Shown here: piece by piece, positions 43,301 through 56,514 of the stretch | Layout: each line of letters starts with the position of its first letter | Numbering within the stretch: position 1 is the stretch's first letter | NCBI GenBank assembly: GCA_026075535.2 | Contig: AP026542.1 | Coordinates: 7,998,001 to 8,062,000, forward strand | Direction of reading: 5' to 3' | Origin: Tricholoma matsutake | Lineage: Eukaryota > Basidiomycota > Agaricomycetes > Agaricales > Tricholomataceae | DNA length: 64,000 nt | The notes under the pieces: model-generated | What the model was told of the DNA's origin: nothing | Database searches by the model: none | The model's input: the letters and a program-made list of their open reading frames with translations, nothing else | Position numbers and translations under genes: made by a program

Positions 43301-45445
43301 CTCAGAAAAGTTTCAAGCAAGGGCAGAACATTCATTTGTATCCTGCATCCGCGTGTGTGTCAAAACAATACAAGAAAGCCCCGGCTTTCGCAGTTTGTTG
43401 TGGAAAACGATGGCAGATGCCATTTTTTACCTCTCCAGTAAACCGATGTTGAGCGATGAGGAGGATGTCCGCAGAACCCTCGATGCTGTCATGTCCATTC
43501 TTCCGGCAAAATCAGACTACTTGCCTGATTTCATGTCACCGTCGTCATTGCAGAATGAAAGCATGTTAGATGGGACCAAGGCCCTCGAAATCGCGATAAC
43601 CGCGTATAGCTATCGAATATCCCTTTGCTCCTCCGAGTCAGTGGCAACAGGCGGAAGTACTTGGTTTGATCTTGGAGTTGCTCTCCACGTGTGGGCCACA
43701 AAGTCATCCAGCAGTGAAAATGGAGAGAGCGCTAGAGCAAAGGCCGTCAGCTGTTTCAATCAAGCACTGCGCGAGGATCCGCGGAATGTCATATATTGGA
43801 TAGCTATGGGAGATGCACATTTTCTTTCTCATGCCAAGACTGCTCAACATGCGTACGTCAAGGCTCTAGATATCGAGTCGAAGGTACGCTTTATTGTCAG
43901 TTTGTGGTAGAGCTTTCATCGATCACTTGTGAAGAATGTTGTCGCATGGACGAATCTCGGACTTCTCTATCTCCATCATAATGACGTTGAGCTTGCAAAT
44001 GAAGTACTCTATCGTGCTCAGACCTTGGATCCTGATCATGAAGCTGCTTGGATTGGTCAGGCCCTTGTTGCCACTGCCAACAACCACGACACTGAGGCAG
44101 ATGCGATGTTTGAACACGCCATAGGACTGACAGCCAGCTCGGTAAGGCGTTACGCCATCTATCTGCATGTTCATTGGTTTACCTTCGTGATAGCCCGATA
44201 CAGATCTCCAATTTGCTTCAAGAGCGTTCTCTCGACTGCGATCCATCATAGGGTACGACAAGGCGACGCTTCTTGATGCACTCCTTCCTGCATTCTCTGT
44301 CTTGGCTCGATATTGCGAACATTACCCTTACGACGCATCTGGTCTACATCTTTTCGGTTTGATTTGTGAAAGCCTCGGTCATCCGGAGTGGGGCATAACC
44401 ATGATTGCACGCGTAATAGCTATCTTAGAATCAGCTTACGAGGTAGCAGAAGACCCAGAAGTGGAGAGACGATTCACCATAGCAAACTCAAACCTGGCTC
44501 GTCTGCGATTATCCCTAGGAGATTATCAAGGCGCTGTTGAATCGTTTGAAAGTGCTCTTGGGTTATTAGGGGAGGTTTCAGACCACACATCAGAAGTGCT
44601 CCGAATTCAGGCGCATTTTGGTCTGGGTATCGCAAACTTCATGCAAGGCCATCTACAATCAGCGCTGGGTCTATTCGAGGTGGCATTGGAAAGTGCTAGC
44701 AACGATCTAGCCGCCAGAGGCCAAGTATCCGTTCTTCACGCTCAAACAATGTGGGCTATTCAAACAGAGGAATTTAAGGAAACTGCCAAAGCACGACTTC
44801 TAGAATGGTCCCTCAATTTCTCTCAGAGTGGCACCCTAATCACTGACAGATTTTTACCGTTTTACTAGTATTGCTGCAGATCCCGAAAACCTGACGGCCA
44901 TCAACACCTTAGCAGGGATGGGCATATTAACTGATGATGATAGTCTTGTGGACGCAGCGCTATCTGAACTCCTTACCCTACCACTAGAGAGAAGACATGA
45001 ACTGGATCCTCGAAGAGATGCGAACTATGTTCTCATTCAGCACCATCTTGGTCAGGTAAGTCCACTGAATACTGATCAAACTTTTGTTGACAAATAGAAT
45101 AAGAATGATGCTACGAAAGCATTATCAGTGGCGCAACGTGCAGTGCACGCTGAGCCGTCCCGCCACGAGCATCGTAACGAATTGGCTAGCATGATGCTAC
45201 AAAATGGGAGATGCAATACCTCACTTTCAGTACTTGCAGGCACAATCTCTAACGACCTACACGCTCTTCCGACGTCATTGATTCTCCGAGCCATTGCCTT
45301 TGCTATGGACGGGACTAGGCACGAAACATACCCTGCGCGCCGAGAAATCCAAAGAGCAATTATGTTGTCCCCCTCGAACATTCGTCTCTGGACAGCCCTA
45401 GCGTATGTAAGGTCACGGGCAGAAGTAACAGCCCTCAAGGGATGA
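40381..45445 (+). CDS. SKI3: Ski3-like TPR subunit of the Ski complex
   Basis: The product is a long TPR protein on many short introns. ATG at 40381 gives MSFVKNKLKLARDALSKKDY, then VLEDEPDNYNA (exon 1 to 40499) and successive helix pairs such as FLGLASLELGQHEKSEQAYR and NAIQLNRDQALAWQG. Later TPRs include AFQIALRGEPEDQMSWLRLG, GRHGAALKALARAHELKPDD, EDAIAAFELILKKRPSEVG and the C-terminal DALSV-like array to TGA at 45443-45445. The layout matches fungal Ski3/TTC37, the scaffold that holds the Ski2 helicase and Ski8 and feeds mRNA to the cytoplasmic exosome. I see no lesion. Exact exon borders near 42500 and 44160-44280 are uncertain. The gene is convergent with the LETM1-like gene, 76 bp between stops. 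Confidence 0.8.
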
Positions 45446-45521
45446 GTAGAAATGTATACTAGGGGTGACGGAAGTGAGTAGTTTACGCAAAGATTGGGAG
45501 AAGGTGCCTCGGTGTCTAATC

Positions 45522-46855
45522 TCAATGTCTGGTCATCAACAGAAGGAGACGATCGGTCACAGATGACGATTGTCCAACAGAATCAAGCCACCACTGCAGC
45601 CGAGTTTCTTTCGTCTTGAAGGCAAGGCCTTGTGTGATCCTGTCCAAAGAGGATAAGAAAACCTGTATAGGGACCCGGAATACACTGACATTCCACGTTC
45701 CTCCAAAGCCTGATCCAGATCTTTCTCTGATAATTGTCCGAGCAAGCCATCCTGTAAAAGCAGCTGATCGTCTATCGCAAGAAACTCCACGTGGCGTTTG
45801 ATGCGTCGTATCCGTAAAGCGTTGAAACCCGCAGTGGAGAGTCTCAAGAGCCTAAATTATCAAGTATAGATCTGGTCAGGAATATTCATGATATTGAACT
45901 GACCCACAAAGAGCGAACGACACTTCGTCCTCTTTGAGAATATCTATCGAGAGATGACCGGCAGGGCCTTCTTTCAACTTAAGTTGTGCGAAGAGAGGCC
46001 GGAAGTTCCTGGAAAATGCAATAGCCTTATCCGTCCTTTTCGCCTCGATCCTAGCACGTTGTGAAGGTAGGATGCATGTGGACGGAAGCATGAAAGGGGC
46101 GTAGATAGCGATAAGGGGAATAACCTCCTCGAGGAGAAGAGCGATAAAAATAAATGGAATGACTCTGTATATATTCGGTGTTATAAAGTATTTTGGATGA
46201 GTAAGAAAGGGTGCTGCTTACTTGTTCACGTCATCCTTCTGTGTCTTTATTATTCGATTCTCGAATCTCGACAGAGGTCTACCGCCTGCCTTGATGCGCG
46301 ACCGAATCTGATATATTTGTTTGCGGCGGACAAAAATGAGTTTCACGCCTGCATAATAGAATTTCTACATGAAATATAAGACTAGAGAGGAAAAGGTCAA
46401 AGAACACAAACGTACAGCGAGCTGAATGGCTTTGTGCAAAATTCTCTTGAACCAATTGGCATCAGGTGGAGGAGGCGTTAGGATGCCGTGAGTCTCTGCA
46501 TGTTCGATGTCTCGCTGGGCGGTTTCTTTTACCTTACCTATGGATGGAGATGACTGGGAAGTAGGAGGACGGGAGATGGGTTTTCTAGGGGTATGGGTAG
46601 CTGAAAGTGTAGAGGTCTTTAGCTTGATTGGTGCAGGTCTAAGGTCAAGTTTTTGTTTGGGGTGGGTGATGGGGATGTGATGCTGAGAAACAGAAGAAGT
46701 GGTAGACGAGGATGACTGGGAAGATGAAAACCTGGAAAAAGCAGGACGGATGGGACGACGTAGTGCTATTGACCTGAAAAGGAGAAGAAAATAAAATAAA
46801 AACAATCGACTTGTCGATCGGAAACAAACCTTTGCAAGGTGAAAGAACGAAACAT
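45522..46855 (-). CDS. LETM1-like ribosome-binding-domain protein, mitochondrial
   Basis: ATG at 46853-46855 encodes MFRSFTLQ. A first intron of about 55 nt follows, then RSIALRRPIRPAFSRFSSSQ, an Arg/Ser-rich mitochondrial presequence. After a Ser/Thr/Pro linker comes a hydrophobic segment, then QKDDVNKLVPF, LIALLLEEVIPLIAIYAPFM and LPSTCILPSQ, the hallmark of the LETM1 domain. Further exons read ILKEDEVSFALCG, IRRIKRHVEFLAIDDQLLL and LDQALEERG. A 50-nt intron leads into ITQGLAFKTKETRLQWWL and TGA at 45522-45524. LETM1/Mdm38 relatives sit in the inner membrane, bind mitochondrial ribosomes and affect K+/H+ exchange. Which paralog this is cannot be said. Its start lies 70 bp after the DOCK stop. 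Confidence 0.75.
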
Positions 46856-46925
46856 CAAGGAAACTGTCAAACCTCAATTCGTGGCTGTGCATTCTTTACC
46901 AAAATATACTTTACTACATAAAAAA

Positions 46926-49900
46926 TCAAGATCCTCCTCGACGACCAAAGCTTAGACTCCCAAACCTCGAAAACCGTCCTTTTAACGAGCCAAATGAACC
47001 AAGACTTCCCATTTGAGATGTCACAACCGAAGCACCTGACATTTGAGCCCCAGGAAAACTATGAATAGCGTTCGCTACATTCACAAACGAGTTATGAGGC
47101 GAGTCGGCAGAAAAGGAATCACTGCCTCCATTCTCCCCTGGCGCCGAGGACACACCGTTAATTCCATGCTTAGCGAGGTGAGCTAGGTGTTTTTGTAGAG
47201 GCGTTTGTTTAGAAGCAGGTGGAACATTATTCGCGCTGAGTAGAGATCGTGACGGCAACGGAGGTGAGGTTAATGCAGATCGTCCAACTTGCAGTGCCGG
47301 TATGATATAACCGTTGCGAGCCGTTGAAGCTGTCGACATGCTTCTCTGCAGAGATTGTTCATACAGCGACGGTTGATACTGAGAAGCATCCCGGCTGCGG
47401 GGCGTGAGCGGTGGCGTGATACCCGCTGATTTGGAAAGACCATCATCCACAGCAAGACGTCGAACTTCCTCCCGAAAGTTTTTCTTAAAGAATGTTTCGA
47501 GCGTCTCGTGGAATGGTATGAACTCTGGGGGACACAGATGTCCGTGCAACTTGAGACAACTATCGATCACGCGAACCTAGGGAAAATACAGTCAGTGGCC
47601 ATGGAACAATAAGAGTTTCAGAGGTAAAGTCACTTGATCATCTATAGCTGCTCGCAGTTTCTCGACCAGCTCCGCTCGTTCCGGATTACGGGCTAGGTAA
47701 TCGGGACTGAAAAACATCTGTCGGTAGGATGCTATACCAGTGCTCAGTGGTGTGTCCACCGCGCTATTCAAGGTCATAGCCAATGCGTTGGTCGATACCA
47801 ACTGTGAGGTCTTCGCAAGGGCCTGATACTTCATATGGAGAGCTGTCAACTCCTTTGTCTTCAGCTTCACTTCATTCAAGGCGTTCTCAAGAGGCGAGAT
47901 TTCCACCACCTGAATACCCACGACCTCGGAGCGTCGCAGGACGGTGGGGAAAGCTTCTTCCGTTGTGAAATAAGTTTTCTCTAACCAACCTTCTTCTGTG
48001 CCATCACGAGTCGACTTCTTCACTTGCCGAGAGGAGCTGAACAAATTGATGGCGCTGGAGAAACCCGATCAATATTGCCTGGGTTCATGATGTACGTATA
48101 GTCAACCGCACCTATGCTCATAATAAGTCCGAACTGATATCGGAACATCGGGATTCGTGAAGATGGGACTGGCACGATCTGGCTCTGGAGTGACTGCAGT
48201 ACACTGAATGTACTGCTCATTGCCAAACCGGATATCCACCGGAGGATCGCCCGAACTTTTCAATAGTTGAGCTCCAGTGTGCTTATTCAGCATTCGCTCG
48301 CAGAAAGCACCAAATTTTTCCCACTCGTAACCCCGATACTGAGCAGAAGTTCAGCCGGCAATCGTGATAATGGAGAGCTTGAGAGCTACATACAATGAAT
48401 CGCTTGTCACGGATGGCTGCCGGGAAGTTTCCATAGAAGGTGACTCTGTAGTAGTCAGGATAATATCGCTGATCAGTGACGATGTGTTCCAAGAGCATAG
48501 CCTGGTGCCTCAAAATCTCAGACAATCGAGCGCTTCAACACGTAACTATAAGAAAAGAGCTAAATCACATCAGTGTCTCGCAGAGGGCTTACTAGTTGAA
48601 CGTGACTTCGGCATGCTGGTCTGCCAACTCCTTGCAAATATCGATTGCACGCTCCCAAGCTTTTCCTTTACCTGAAAAATGACCCATGAGCATATACCCC
48701 CCTCCACAATGAACGTATTCACCGAGATAATCAAGAATCAGGAGGCACAATGTTTCCTTGCGGTGAAAATGCGACTGTTGCGGCAGTCCAAAATCTTCCA
48801 TTGGACCAACGAATGCATTCAAATCCCACTCATGAAGGTCAGAGTGTAACTTGAGCGTTAGTGCTGCCTCGACGTAATTCTGAGACTGCAGGTGCATCTA
48901 CAAAATATTCAGCGATACGCAGAGTGAAAAGAAGGTGTCCGTTACATTGACAAGTTGGTGGACATATTTGATGTATATCTCATCCCGTCCTATCCGTCGG
49001 ATGAAGTTCATAAGCCTCAGCTGTAATGGAGAAACTTAGTGAACGATTAACTGAACTAAGTGGAAGGACGTGCCGTAGCGATGACGCGATCATCAGCAAA
49101 CTCTTCACCCTCCGGTAAAGCACGCACACTAAGTAAAAGCTCTAGGAAAAGATCGACGGAATCGAGGAAGTCAGAGACCCGTTCACGCAAATGGTCTTCA
49201 ACATCAGATGTGTCAAACAGATGGCGCAGTTGCGAAATGAAGAAAGCCCGCGATATATCATCGCCTTTACTGTCCGACATAAACAAGGAATCCAGCCGTG
49301 TGACAAGTTCGTTCTCGATCCCACCGAAATGCCCCAACTGATGATACTCAGAAACTATCATGCTGTACAGAATCTGCACTGCATTGTTTCGCAGCTGGTC
49401 GTGATGGCTCAGACATAGGTTGACTACATGCCCAACAAGGGAATGGAGATAAGCTTGATAACCCTACATCAGGAGTTAATGAAGGTGTTGTGTCAACATG
49501 TTAAACTTACACCATATCGCATAGGTGGTTCACCGATACTTGAGACGTGCTCCGCCCAACCAAGAGCTTGCCAGAGCGTCAGCAAAATCGACGCGCCTTC
49601 GCCTCGTATATCACCAACTAGTCGCCAAACTGCCCGACGTTTCTTGCTCAACATCAGGCCAAGTTGCGCTCAAGGTCGACGGTACTCACCTGCGGGCTAA
49701 ACTCTTCAATAATAAGCTGTTCCGATGATAGAAGTTTCAGCAGCATTTGCAAGCCACTTTTCCAGAGATTCGCATCAAATTGTGACTCAGAGTCTTGGGC
49801 TGGAATGAATTCCTTTTCCATTACAGCTGCAACAGGATCCATCATCTTGATCAACACCTTGTGGGCAAGAACATTGACGTTGAGCCAAGTCTTCGGAAAT

Positions 49901-52900
49901 GCATCGTTCTCGAGGATGGAGGTGGCCACGCTAAAGAAATGTGACAGCAAAGTTACAAACCTGTCACGGCCTTCGATATCCAAGCTTGACTCGAGGAACT
50001 CTAAGATATGTTTCGTCGGGGATGACAAGATCAAAACTAGGAAGACTATAGCGATCTCCCCTAGACCTGGATTGAAGAGAGAATCTTCCTCCCGTGGCAA
50101 AGAAGTGCTATTGGGGCCTCGGTGCGCCTCCGGTAGGTATGCTAACAATGAGAATGGATAGGACTCCGGGAACGTTACAGGTACGGCATTCTTCAGTGTA
50201 GTGGGAGACTGTTCCATAGCTTTTCGTGAGGCAGGACTTTGGAACTCGCGGTACGAGTCCAGTAACCTATGAAAATTCAATATCTCGCCTTTTGATAAAG
50301 GGTGTTTATCACACGTACCTAGGTAGTAGGGGAAGAAGGTATTCAACATTATCTTGCTCCGAGCGAATAGCTTGTCGATCAGCGACGATGCTAGGAGATA
50401 CAAGATTTTGCTGTAACTTGTCCAACATCACGGCCATAATGGTAACACATAATCGTATGCTTTCCAGCCAGCTCAGCCGAGCAGCATCCCGAGCAGCCTC
50501 TCCATCATTAGACTGCGTGTGGGAATACTCGTCATATCGACCGAAGTGAGGCTTGATCCATATAACGACAGCTTCAACTAGGAGAGGTCGGGACTCAGGA
50601 TTGTCGAACAAGAAGCCTTTGACGATCTGCAGATACATGATGAGCTTCCAGATCACAATTTTACCCTTCCCCACTGTCACTGCATTTGCGAATGTGGTGG
50701 CGATTGAAACAAGCTCGACGGTCGGGAATATCTTCGCCAGCTCGGGAAGAATAGACGTGAAGTGTTGGAGAGCAATTGTTTGAGTTCCAATAATAGATGG
50801 AGGAGAAGAGGTAGACATCATGCGGGTAACTTCAGATAGGTGTGATCGTAGCTCCCGCTTGAATGTGGTGTCAAGATGATCTGCTGTCGCGCCTCCCCCC
50901 ATACCAATCTCCTTCGCCTTCTGTAATTCCCTGGACCTTGCGATGAACTTGAAGATATAGTGCCAGACCTTTAAAGCAGCTCGAAGAGGGGAGGCCGTGT
51001 CACTAGACGTAGGGTTTGCAAGAAGTCGATTCATCGAATGAATCATATGTGACGACGCCGGAGCACAACTGAAATGTTTCTCGATGTAAACATCCAATAC
51101 GGGCCGGAAATTACTGAATCGCCGATCTTGGATAATTCCGAGCACTGTTACTAGTGCATTGAAAACCAAAAGGTCCATCTCGCCAGATTGGTTACTTTGT
51201 GAGACCAATATCCCAAACAGAGAATCAAAAATATCACGCAAGAATTTGACGATCTCCCCTTCTCCCACAAACGTAAATTGGGTAAGAATCGCAGAGAGAT
51301 GCTCCCTGTCTCCCAGGGTATCCCAGCTCAAGAGGCTGCGAAGAGAAGGATTCTGGGTAAACCTTGTAGAACATAGAGAGGAACGGATCGTGAGCGTATC
51401 CCTCAGTGGAGGAGCAGCACGATATATCTCGGAAGGTACCGCAAGTTGATCTGGCTTCTGGGATGACGGAGCAGCAAGATAGACTTCAGGCGTGATCTGA
51501 GATAGCTTGTCAGCGCGGTACATAACAAGCATATGGCTCCCATCTTCCACGAAAGCGTGTTTATCGAGAAATAAGGGCTGGAATGCAAAGGCGAACGGAC
51601 GGTCTATGTGTTCGGGACCAGAACGATTACCAGCCCGCTCTCTACCTGTACGGTTCCGGAACGTGAAGAATAAGTGCCATTGTGGTCGTCCCTGAGGCGG
51701 CAGTTGGATCTTGATGAGCTCACCAAAAGTGGGCTCATTGCAACGTTGGAAGACCATGGAATGAAACTGCGTCATAAGTGGTTCGCCACTCCCCTGCGAT
51801 ATTACAGACTCAACGGTCTGTCCCTTCTGATCTCTCACCTCGACAGTAACCTGTACGTTGTTGGCTGCGGTCCCCACCTGACCCCTGGCCATCTTAGCCA
51901 CACTAAGGCGCCCTGTGTTATAAGACGCTGTGAAATCTCCAGACCAAAGCTTTATATATAACTCGTTTCGGACATCGCCTGGGAAAACGACATCAGGGAA
52001 CCCAAGACGCAGCGTATGCGGTGTGTCTTGGAGTAATGACATGTTTTCTCGAACAATTGTTTCCACATCGCCACGGAATACTTTCACAGACACTGCCAAC
52101 ATTTCCGCCCTGCGTGTCGGAACGGAACATCACTACCAAGTCTCGAACAGTATGATATGATGACATACCTAACAGACTTGTCAAATTCTTTAACGTTGTT
52201 ATTGATGATATTCTGATGTATCATTGAAAAGGATACTTCGTTGGTTGGGATGAAGATAGGCATCGTGTATTCCCGCATCGGCAATACGTCCGACTGCTCG
52301 GTCGATATCTTGCTTAACTGTGTTAGCTCGAGAACTGCACAGCCAAACGGCCGTCGAAATTGCGTTGAAGAGTCACTAGGTACGGTCCCGCGAACACTAG
52401 AATTAGTAGTAAGACCATTATTTATTTCACTTGATCCGCCAAAGTTGCCGTTCTCAGTACGGGAGGATGCTTCCGAAGCCCTCCTGCTCCCATCGGGAAC
52501 TCCGGAACTCATGTTGCTTCCAATCTTAAGCGCGCCATTTCGAACGATGCGACACACAAGGTAGATTGGGTCTACGACGTCAGATGGTGCCAATTCTGTA
52601 AACAATGTGCGAATGCGCCCCGATGGGTTGCGGGCAAGAACACCATTATGATTGAGAATGGCGCAAAATTCTTCGGTTATGAACTGTGTTCCCTGCCCTT
52701 TGTACAACGAAAAAAAAAGTTCTGCCGTTTCGCCAGGGGAACAGGGTGAAGCGACAAAGGCACGAAGATCTAGAAATACATGGTAGAACTTGGTTGGGGG
52801 TGGCTTGAGAGGCGGTGTGGGGGCAAGGTATCCTTGGGAGCGAGGTCGTGAGTGGTGCGGGTATTGAAGATCGGGGAAAGCAGAATGAGCTGGTGTTGGC

Positions 52901-54144
52901 AATGGTCCCGTTTGTGCGTAATCGATGGCAGGGCTATGATAGGGTCTTGCCCCATCCAGTGATACATCGAGATATGCTAATGAGGTTTGCATTGCATACA
53001 TGCGAACCGCACTGACCCAACTTCGAGGATCGATGTCTCCCTCGACATCAACACTGACCAGACCACCCCAGGTTGGATGGCGGACAATGACATCTAAGCC
53101 TTGCACAAGATTGCCACTGACAAGTCTTATTACACATTCTCGTCGCATGTTAATCGTTTCCTCAGCGCTCAGAGTTTGAGCAAGCAACTGTCGACGGCCC
53201 AGATGAAGAGCCTCGATATGTTCCCGCACAACATGAAAGAGTTTATAGTCGCGCCGCGCAAGATACTGAAACATGAGTGTATGCCATTCGCGCAACGCAG
53301 AGGCAATTTCGTCGATAATGGGTTGGAGCGCTCCAGAAGCAGTGTCATCACCAGACTTAAGGGATGGGCGTGGAGGGAGAGGTTTCATAACTTGGGAATC
53401 AGCCGGTGATGATGAGCGCAGACTTGTGGAATACACTGGCAACCCAGCTCGAGATGAATTGGCTTGGTCAGGAGGAGGGCCCAGTCTAAAAGACTTTCTC
53501 GCCGCGTTGATATCCATTGGTTCATCTTCCTCTCTAAGGATATCCATCCCATTGCTTGAGCCAGCTTTGCTCCATGATAGAGCGTCAGAGGAGCCAACGC
53601 TGCCATCTCCATGGCCGTTTCCATGACTATTTAGACCATTGTGACTTGCACCACCATTCAAGGAGCTGGCAAGATCTTGGAGACGGCCTTCCGCGTCAGA
53701 TAGCTCATCGCGAACAAATATGTGGGACGCTGGAAAGATTCCAATAAACACTTGCTGCGGCTCCTCGGCCTTTGCAGGTGGCTTGATAGGCGAAGACGAC
53801 GAGGAGTCAGTGTTTGCCCATGATACTGGAGGTCGGCGAGTGGTACAGACCACATAACTAACAGAAATTTGATATCAAATTGAGAAATAGAATAGATTTG
53901 CGACGCACCCTCTGTACCATATGCCCTCGACCGGCTCCTTGTTTTTTGGCGAGTACTTTTCAAATGCATAAATCTCATCTCCCACCTCCAAGGAAACCAC
54001 ATCGCGCAGAGTGAAATGATCTTCCGTGGAAGCCTCCGTCAAAATCGAGAGGCGATTACGATTGGAGTACCTTGTGTCCCGGCGAGAGGGAGTAAGGGGA
54101 TGGATAGCGTAGCCATAAACGATCAGGGGCAGCGGCTCCCACAT
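46926..54144 (-). CDS. DOCK-family Rho GTPase exchange factor (Dck1-like)
   Basis: ATG at 54142-54144 begins MWEPLPLIVYGYAIHPLTPS. An SH3-like N-terminus follows (EVGDEIYAFEKYSP...WYRG, then IGIFPASHIFV). The helical region contains EWHTLMFQYLARRDYKLFHV. DHR-1/C2 comes next: YVKLW-like NELYIKLWSGDF, VEVRDQKGQ, FTFRNRTGRE, PFAFAFQPLF (about 51500-52100). A long armadillo-like region follows. DHR-2 is at 49380-46990, with YVEAALTLKLHSDLHEW, YYRVTFYGNFPAAI, RTYYEHR-type and EKTYFTTEEAFPTVLRRSEV blocks. The Ser-rich tail ends GRFSRFGSLSFGRRGGS. DHR-2 exchanges GDP on Rac/Cdc42-type GTPases, usually with an ELMO partner. Length (about 2,100 residues) and domain order fit yeast Dck1. Several introns are short; their exact positions were not all fixed. 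Confidence 0.85.
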
Positions 54145-54354
54145 TAGTCGCCCACGAAACCGCGATTCCCAGTGACTTTGCAGGTGAAAAGGGAGAAGAA
54201 GCTTGTAGATAGCTGGTGTAGTAAATAAACCCTTCAAGTGATACAAACGCACACACATCTACTAGCAAACAACGCGGTATGTCGAATAGCACACAAGCAA
54301 GTACCCTGCAGTTCACTTCATTTAACAGCGATTAACTTGAAATCAACCACCGTC

Positions 54355-56213
54355 ATGACATCTCTTACTAGCCAGATAGATCGTTTCTCGCGCAATGCAA
54401 AAGCTATAAAGGCTACTGCAGCATCTACTGTAACCTCGCATAGCAATCAGCGCTCCATACCTGGCCCTTTCATCAGCGCCGTGCTACACACTCACTTGGG
54501 CGATCTCATTCGTGACATCGATCCGTTAGAACTTGGTCTCTTCAGTCTTATCAGCCCCACACCCAGCCATTTTCGCGAGCAGGATGCACAAGGCGCACCT
54601 ACTACGGAGGTTGCACGGACAGAGTTTCCTGCTCCAACTCCTCTGCGGAAGCCTGCTTCCCAGCGCGAAGTACCTAAGCCAAATGATGTTGAGCCAGAGA
54701 TATATGCTCAGGCTGCTCTGAAGTACATCGACCGTTAGTGAGTTGCATATGCTGTAGTTGTGCTTCCACATTTCCTAGGCTCTTATAACAGTCAGACCAT
54801 TCGACCGATGCCCCGTGCTCATTCTCAAGTCATCGTGGTATTAGAGCGGCTTGGTGTTGTCCGTAAAAATATTCAGAGCCTCAACGATATGCTACAACAA
54901 GTTAGCCCTTACTGTGACCACCTACGCTGAAATTTGCGACGATTAACTTTAGACCCAATCCACAGGACCCCTTCCTTCCAAGAAGCTGACAGAGGATGAA
55001 GACAGACATCTTCTCGACCTTCAATCGAGAGCAATTCAGTTGAAAAAGCGGGTATGTTCATTGATCCCTTGACTCTATATCTTTGAAGAATGATATTGGT
55101 TTCCTTACATAGAAACAAATTGCCATCACTCAACAAAATGCACTAAGATCGTCCCATAAGCCTTATGACATGCCCAAACCTGAGGCGGCTTCACAGGCTT
55201 CACCTCACGAGGACAAATTCTGGAATACCCCTGTAGTAACTGCGCGAACTCTTCGCTTTACGGAGAATCTGTTGGATGAAGAGATGGAAGAAGGCGATAT
55301 CTCCGAGATTTCATTAAGCAGTCCGAAGACTCCTTCAATCCCTGACAGTCGATCTTCACCACGTTTTGATATCGAGGAAGATTCAGAAAATAATCTACAC
55401 CACAATGATTTAGGTGTTCCTTCACCTCAAGACCACTGCGGAAATGGTGTTCAATCTGATAAATGTACAATCTCTAATAACAGTGAAGAGGATCGGGAAA
55501 ACCAACAAGACAGACGTGATGGTCTTGACGCAGAGGGCGACAACCTTGCTGTACAAAAGACGCGCGTGGCAAGTCAGCCTGCCGTTTCAGATGTAGATCT
55601 TGTGTCACCAATACTTGGTCCAAGCCTGTATGGCGCTGTGGGTACGAAGATTAGGGTGAACAGCGAAGTCGAGCGTATTGTTGTAGGTCTTTTTGATCGA
55701 TGGTGCATCTACTTACCACTGACACCATATGAAGGCAAGAATATGGGCTACTGCCGGCGAGGTCATTATGCCTGGCCATCCTTTCGACACAACCATTGGC
55801 AATAAGCCACCTCGAGGCAAAGAGACAATGTAAGTTCGTTTAGCTTTCTGATTTAATGTAACTCATCGGAACTTCGTGCAAGTGCACATCTCCAATCCTT
55901 ATCTGTCCTATCTCCTTCTCCCGTATCTCCTTCACCATCTAGCATCTCCTCGGCGCCAAATGGCATACCTGCTTTTCCAACCTCTCAGCAAATTTTGACG
56001 GCATATCTACTTCTTTTGCTGCTTGCTTCCCCCCCTCAGTTTTCGATGCCTCTAAGCAAAGTCAAAGATATGCTTGCTTCGAAGGCTCGTGCCGGAAGCA
56101 GTTCCATAAGTACTGGACAAGGTTCAGCAAGGATTCTATATGGGTGCGTTGCTAAGAGATTGATTAAGATTGAGAGGGGGGGTGGCGAACAGATCGTTAG
56201 ATTCGATATTTGA
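54355..56213 (+). CDS. SPC34-like protein (DASH/Dam1 kinetochore complex), extended
   Basis: Six exons (54355-54737, 54792-54900, 54953-55051, 55113-55682, 55735-55829, 55883-56213) join in frame into 528 codons. The N-terminus has IPGPFISAVLHTHLGDLIRD, then DPLELGLF. Later come KYIDRYQTIRPMPRAHSQVI and a short coiled coil. This resembles Spc34 (initial helix, R-D...E..LF, and a PMPR segment). A long acidic, Ser-rich middle follows. A conserved-looking end reads ARILYGCVAKRLIKIERGGG. Spc34 is part of the DASH ring that couples kinetochores to microtubules; yeast Spc34 is about 300 residues, so this one is long. The family call is tentative. It is divergent from the DOCK gene (210 bp between starts). 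Confidence 0.5.
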
Positions 56214-56514
56214 GTTATTCTTCATGGTCTGAACGTAAGTATTCAGCTTGAGGGCTGTGCTTTAGTGGAAGGAGAGGATCTTATTATCGCTCGGTAACCT
56301 CTTTTGTAGGAGATGAAGACACTCGTTCGCTCAATAAAATGGTATCGCATCTATACTCTTTGATATATATTGTGATTGTGATATATTGTGGTGCCTCATG
56401 TTTCTACCATGCAACTTGTTCATTTTGTATATTTTGCTTCGACAGGCTTCGATGTGCATTTCACCGACAACATCGGTTGTGCATAAATTTACTTATCATG
56501 CCGAACGACTACTC
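56214..56514. other. Convergent 3' intergenic region
   Basis: This is the 301 bp between the stops of the SPC34-like gene and ATG5. It is AT-rich with no gene seen; it must hold both 3' ends. Confidence 0.5.
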
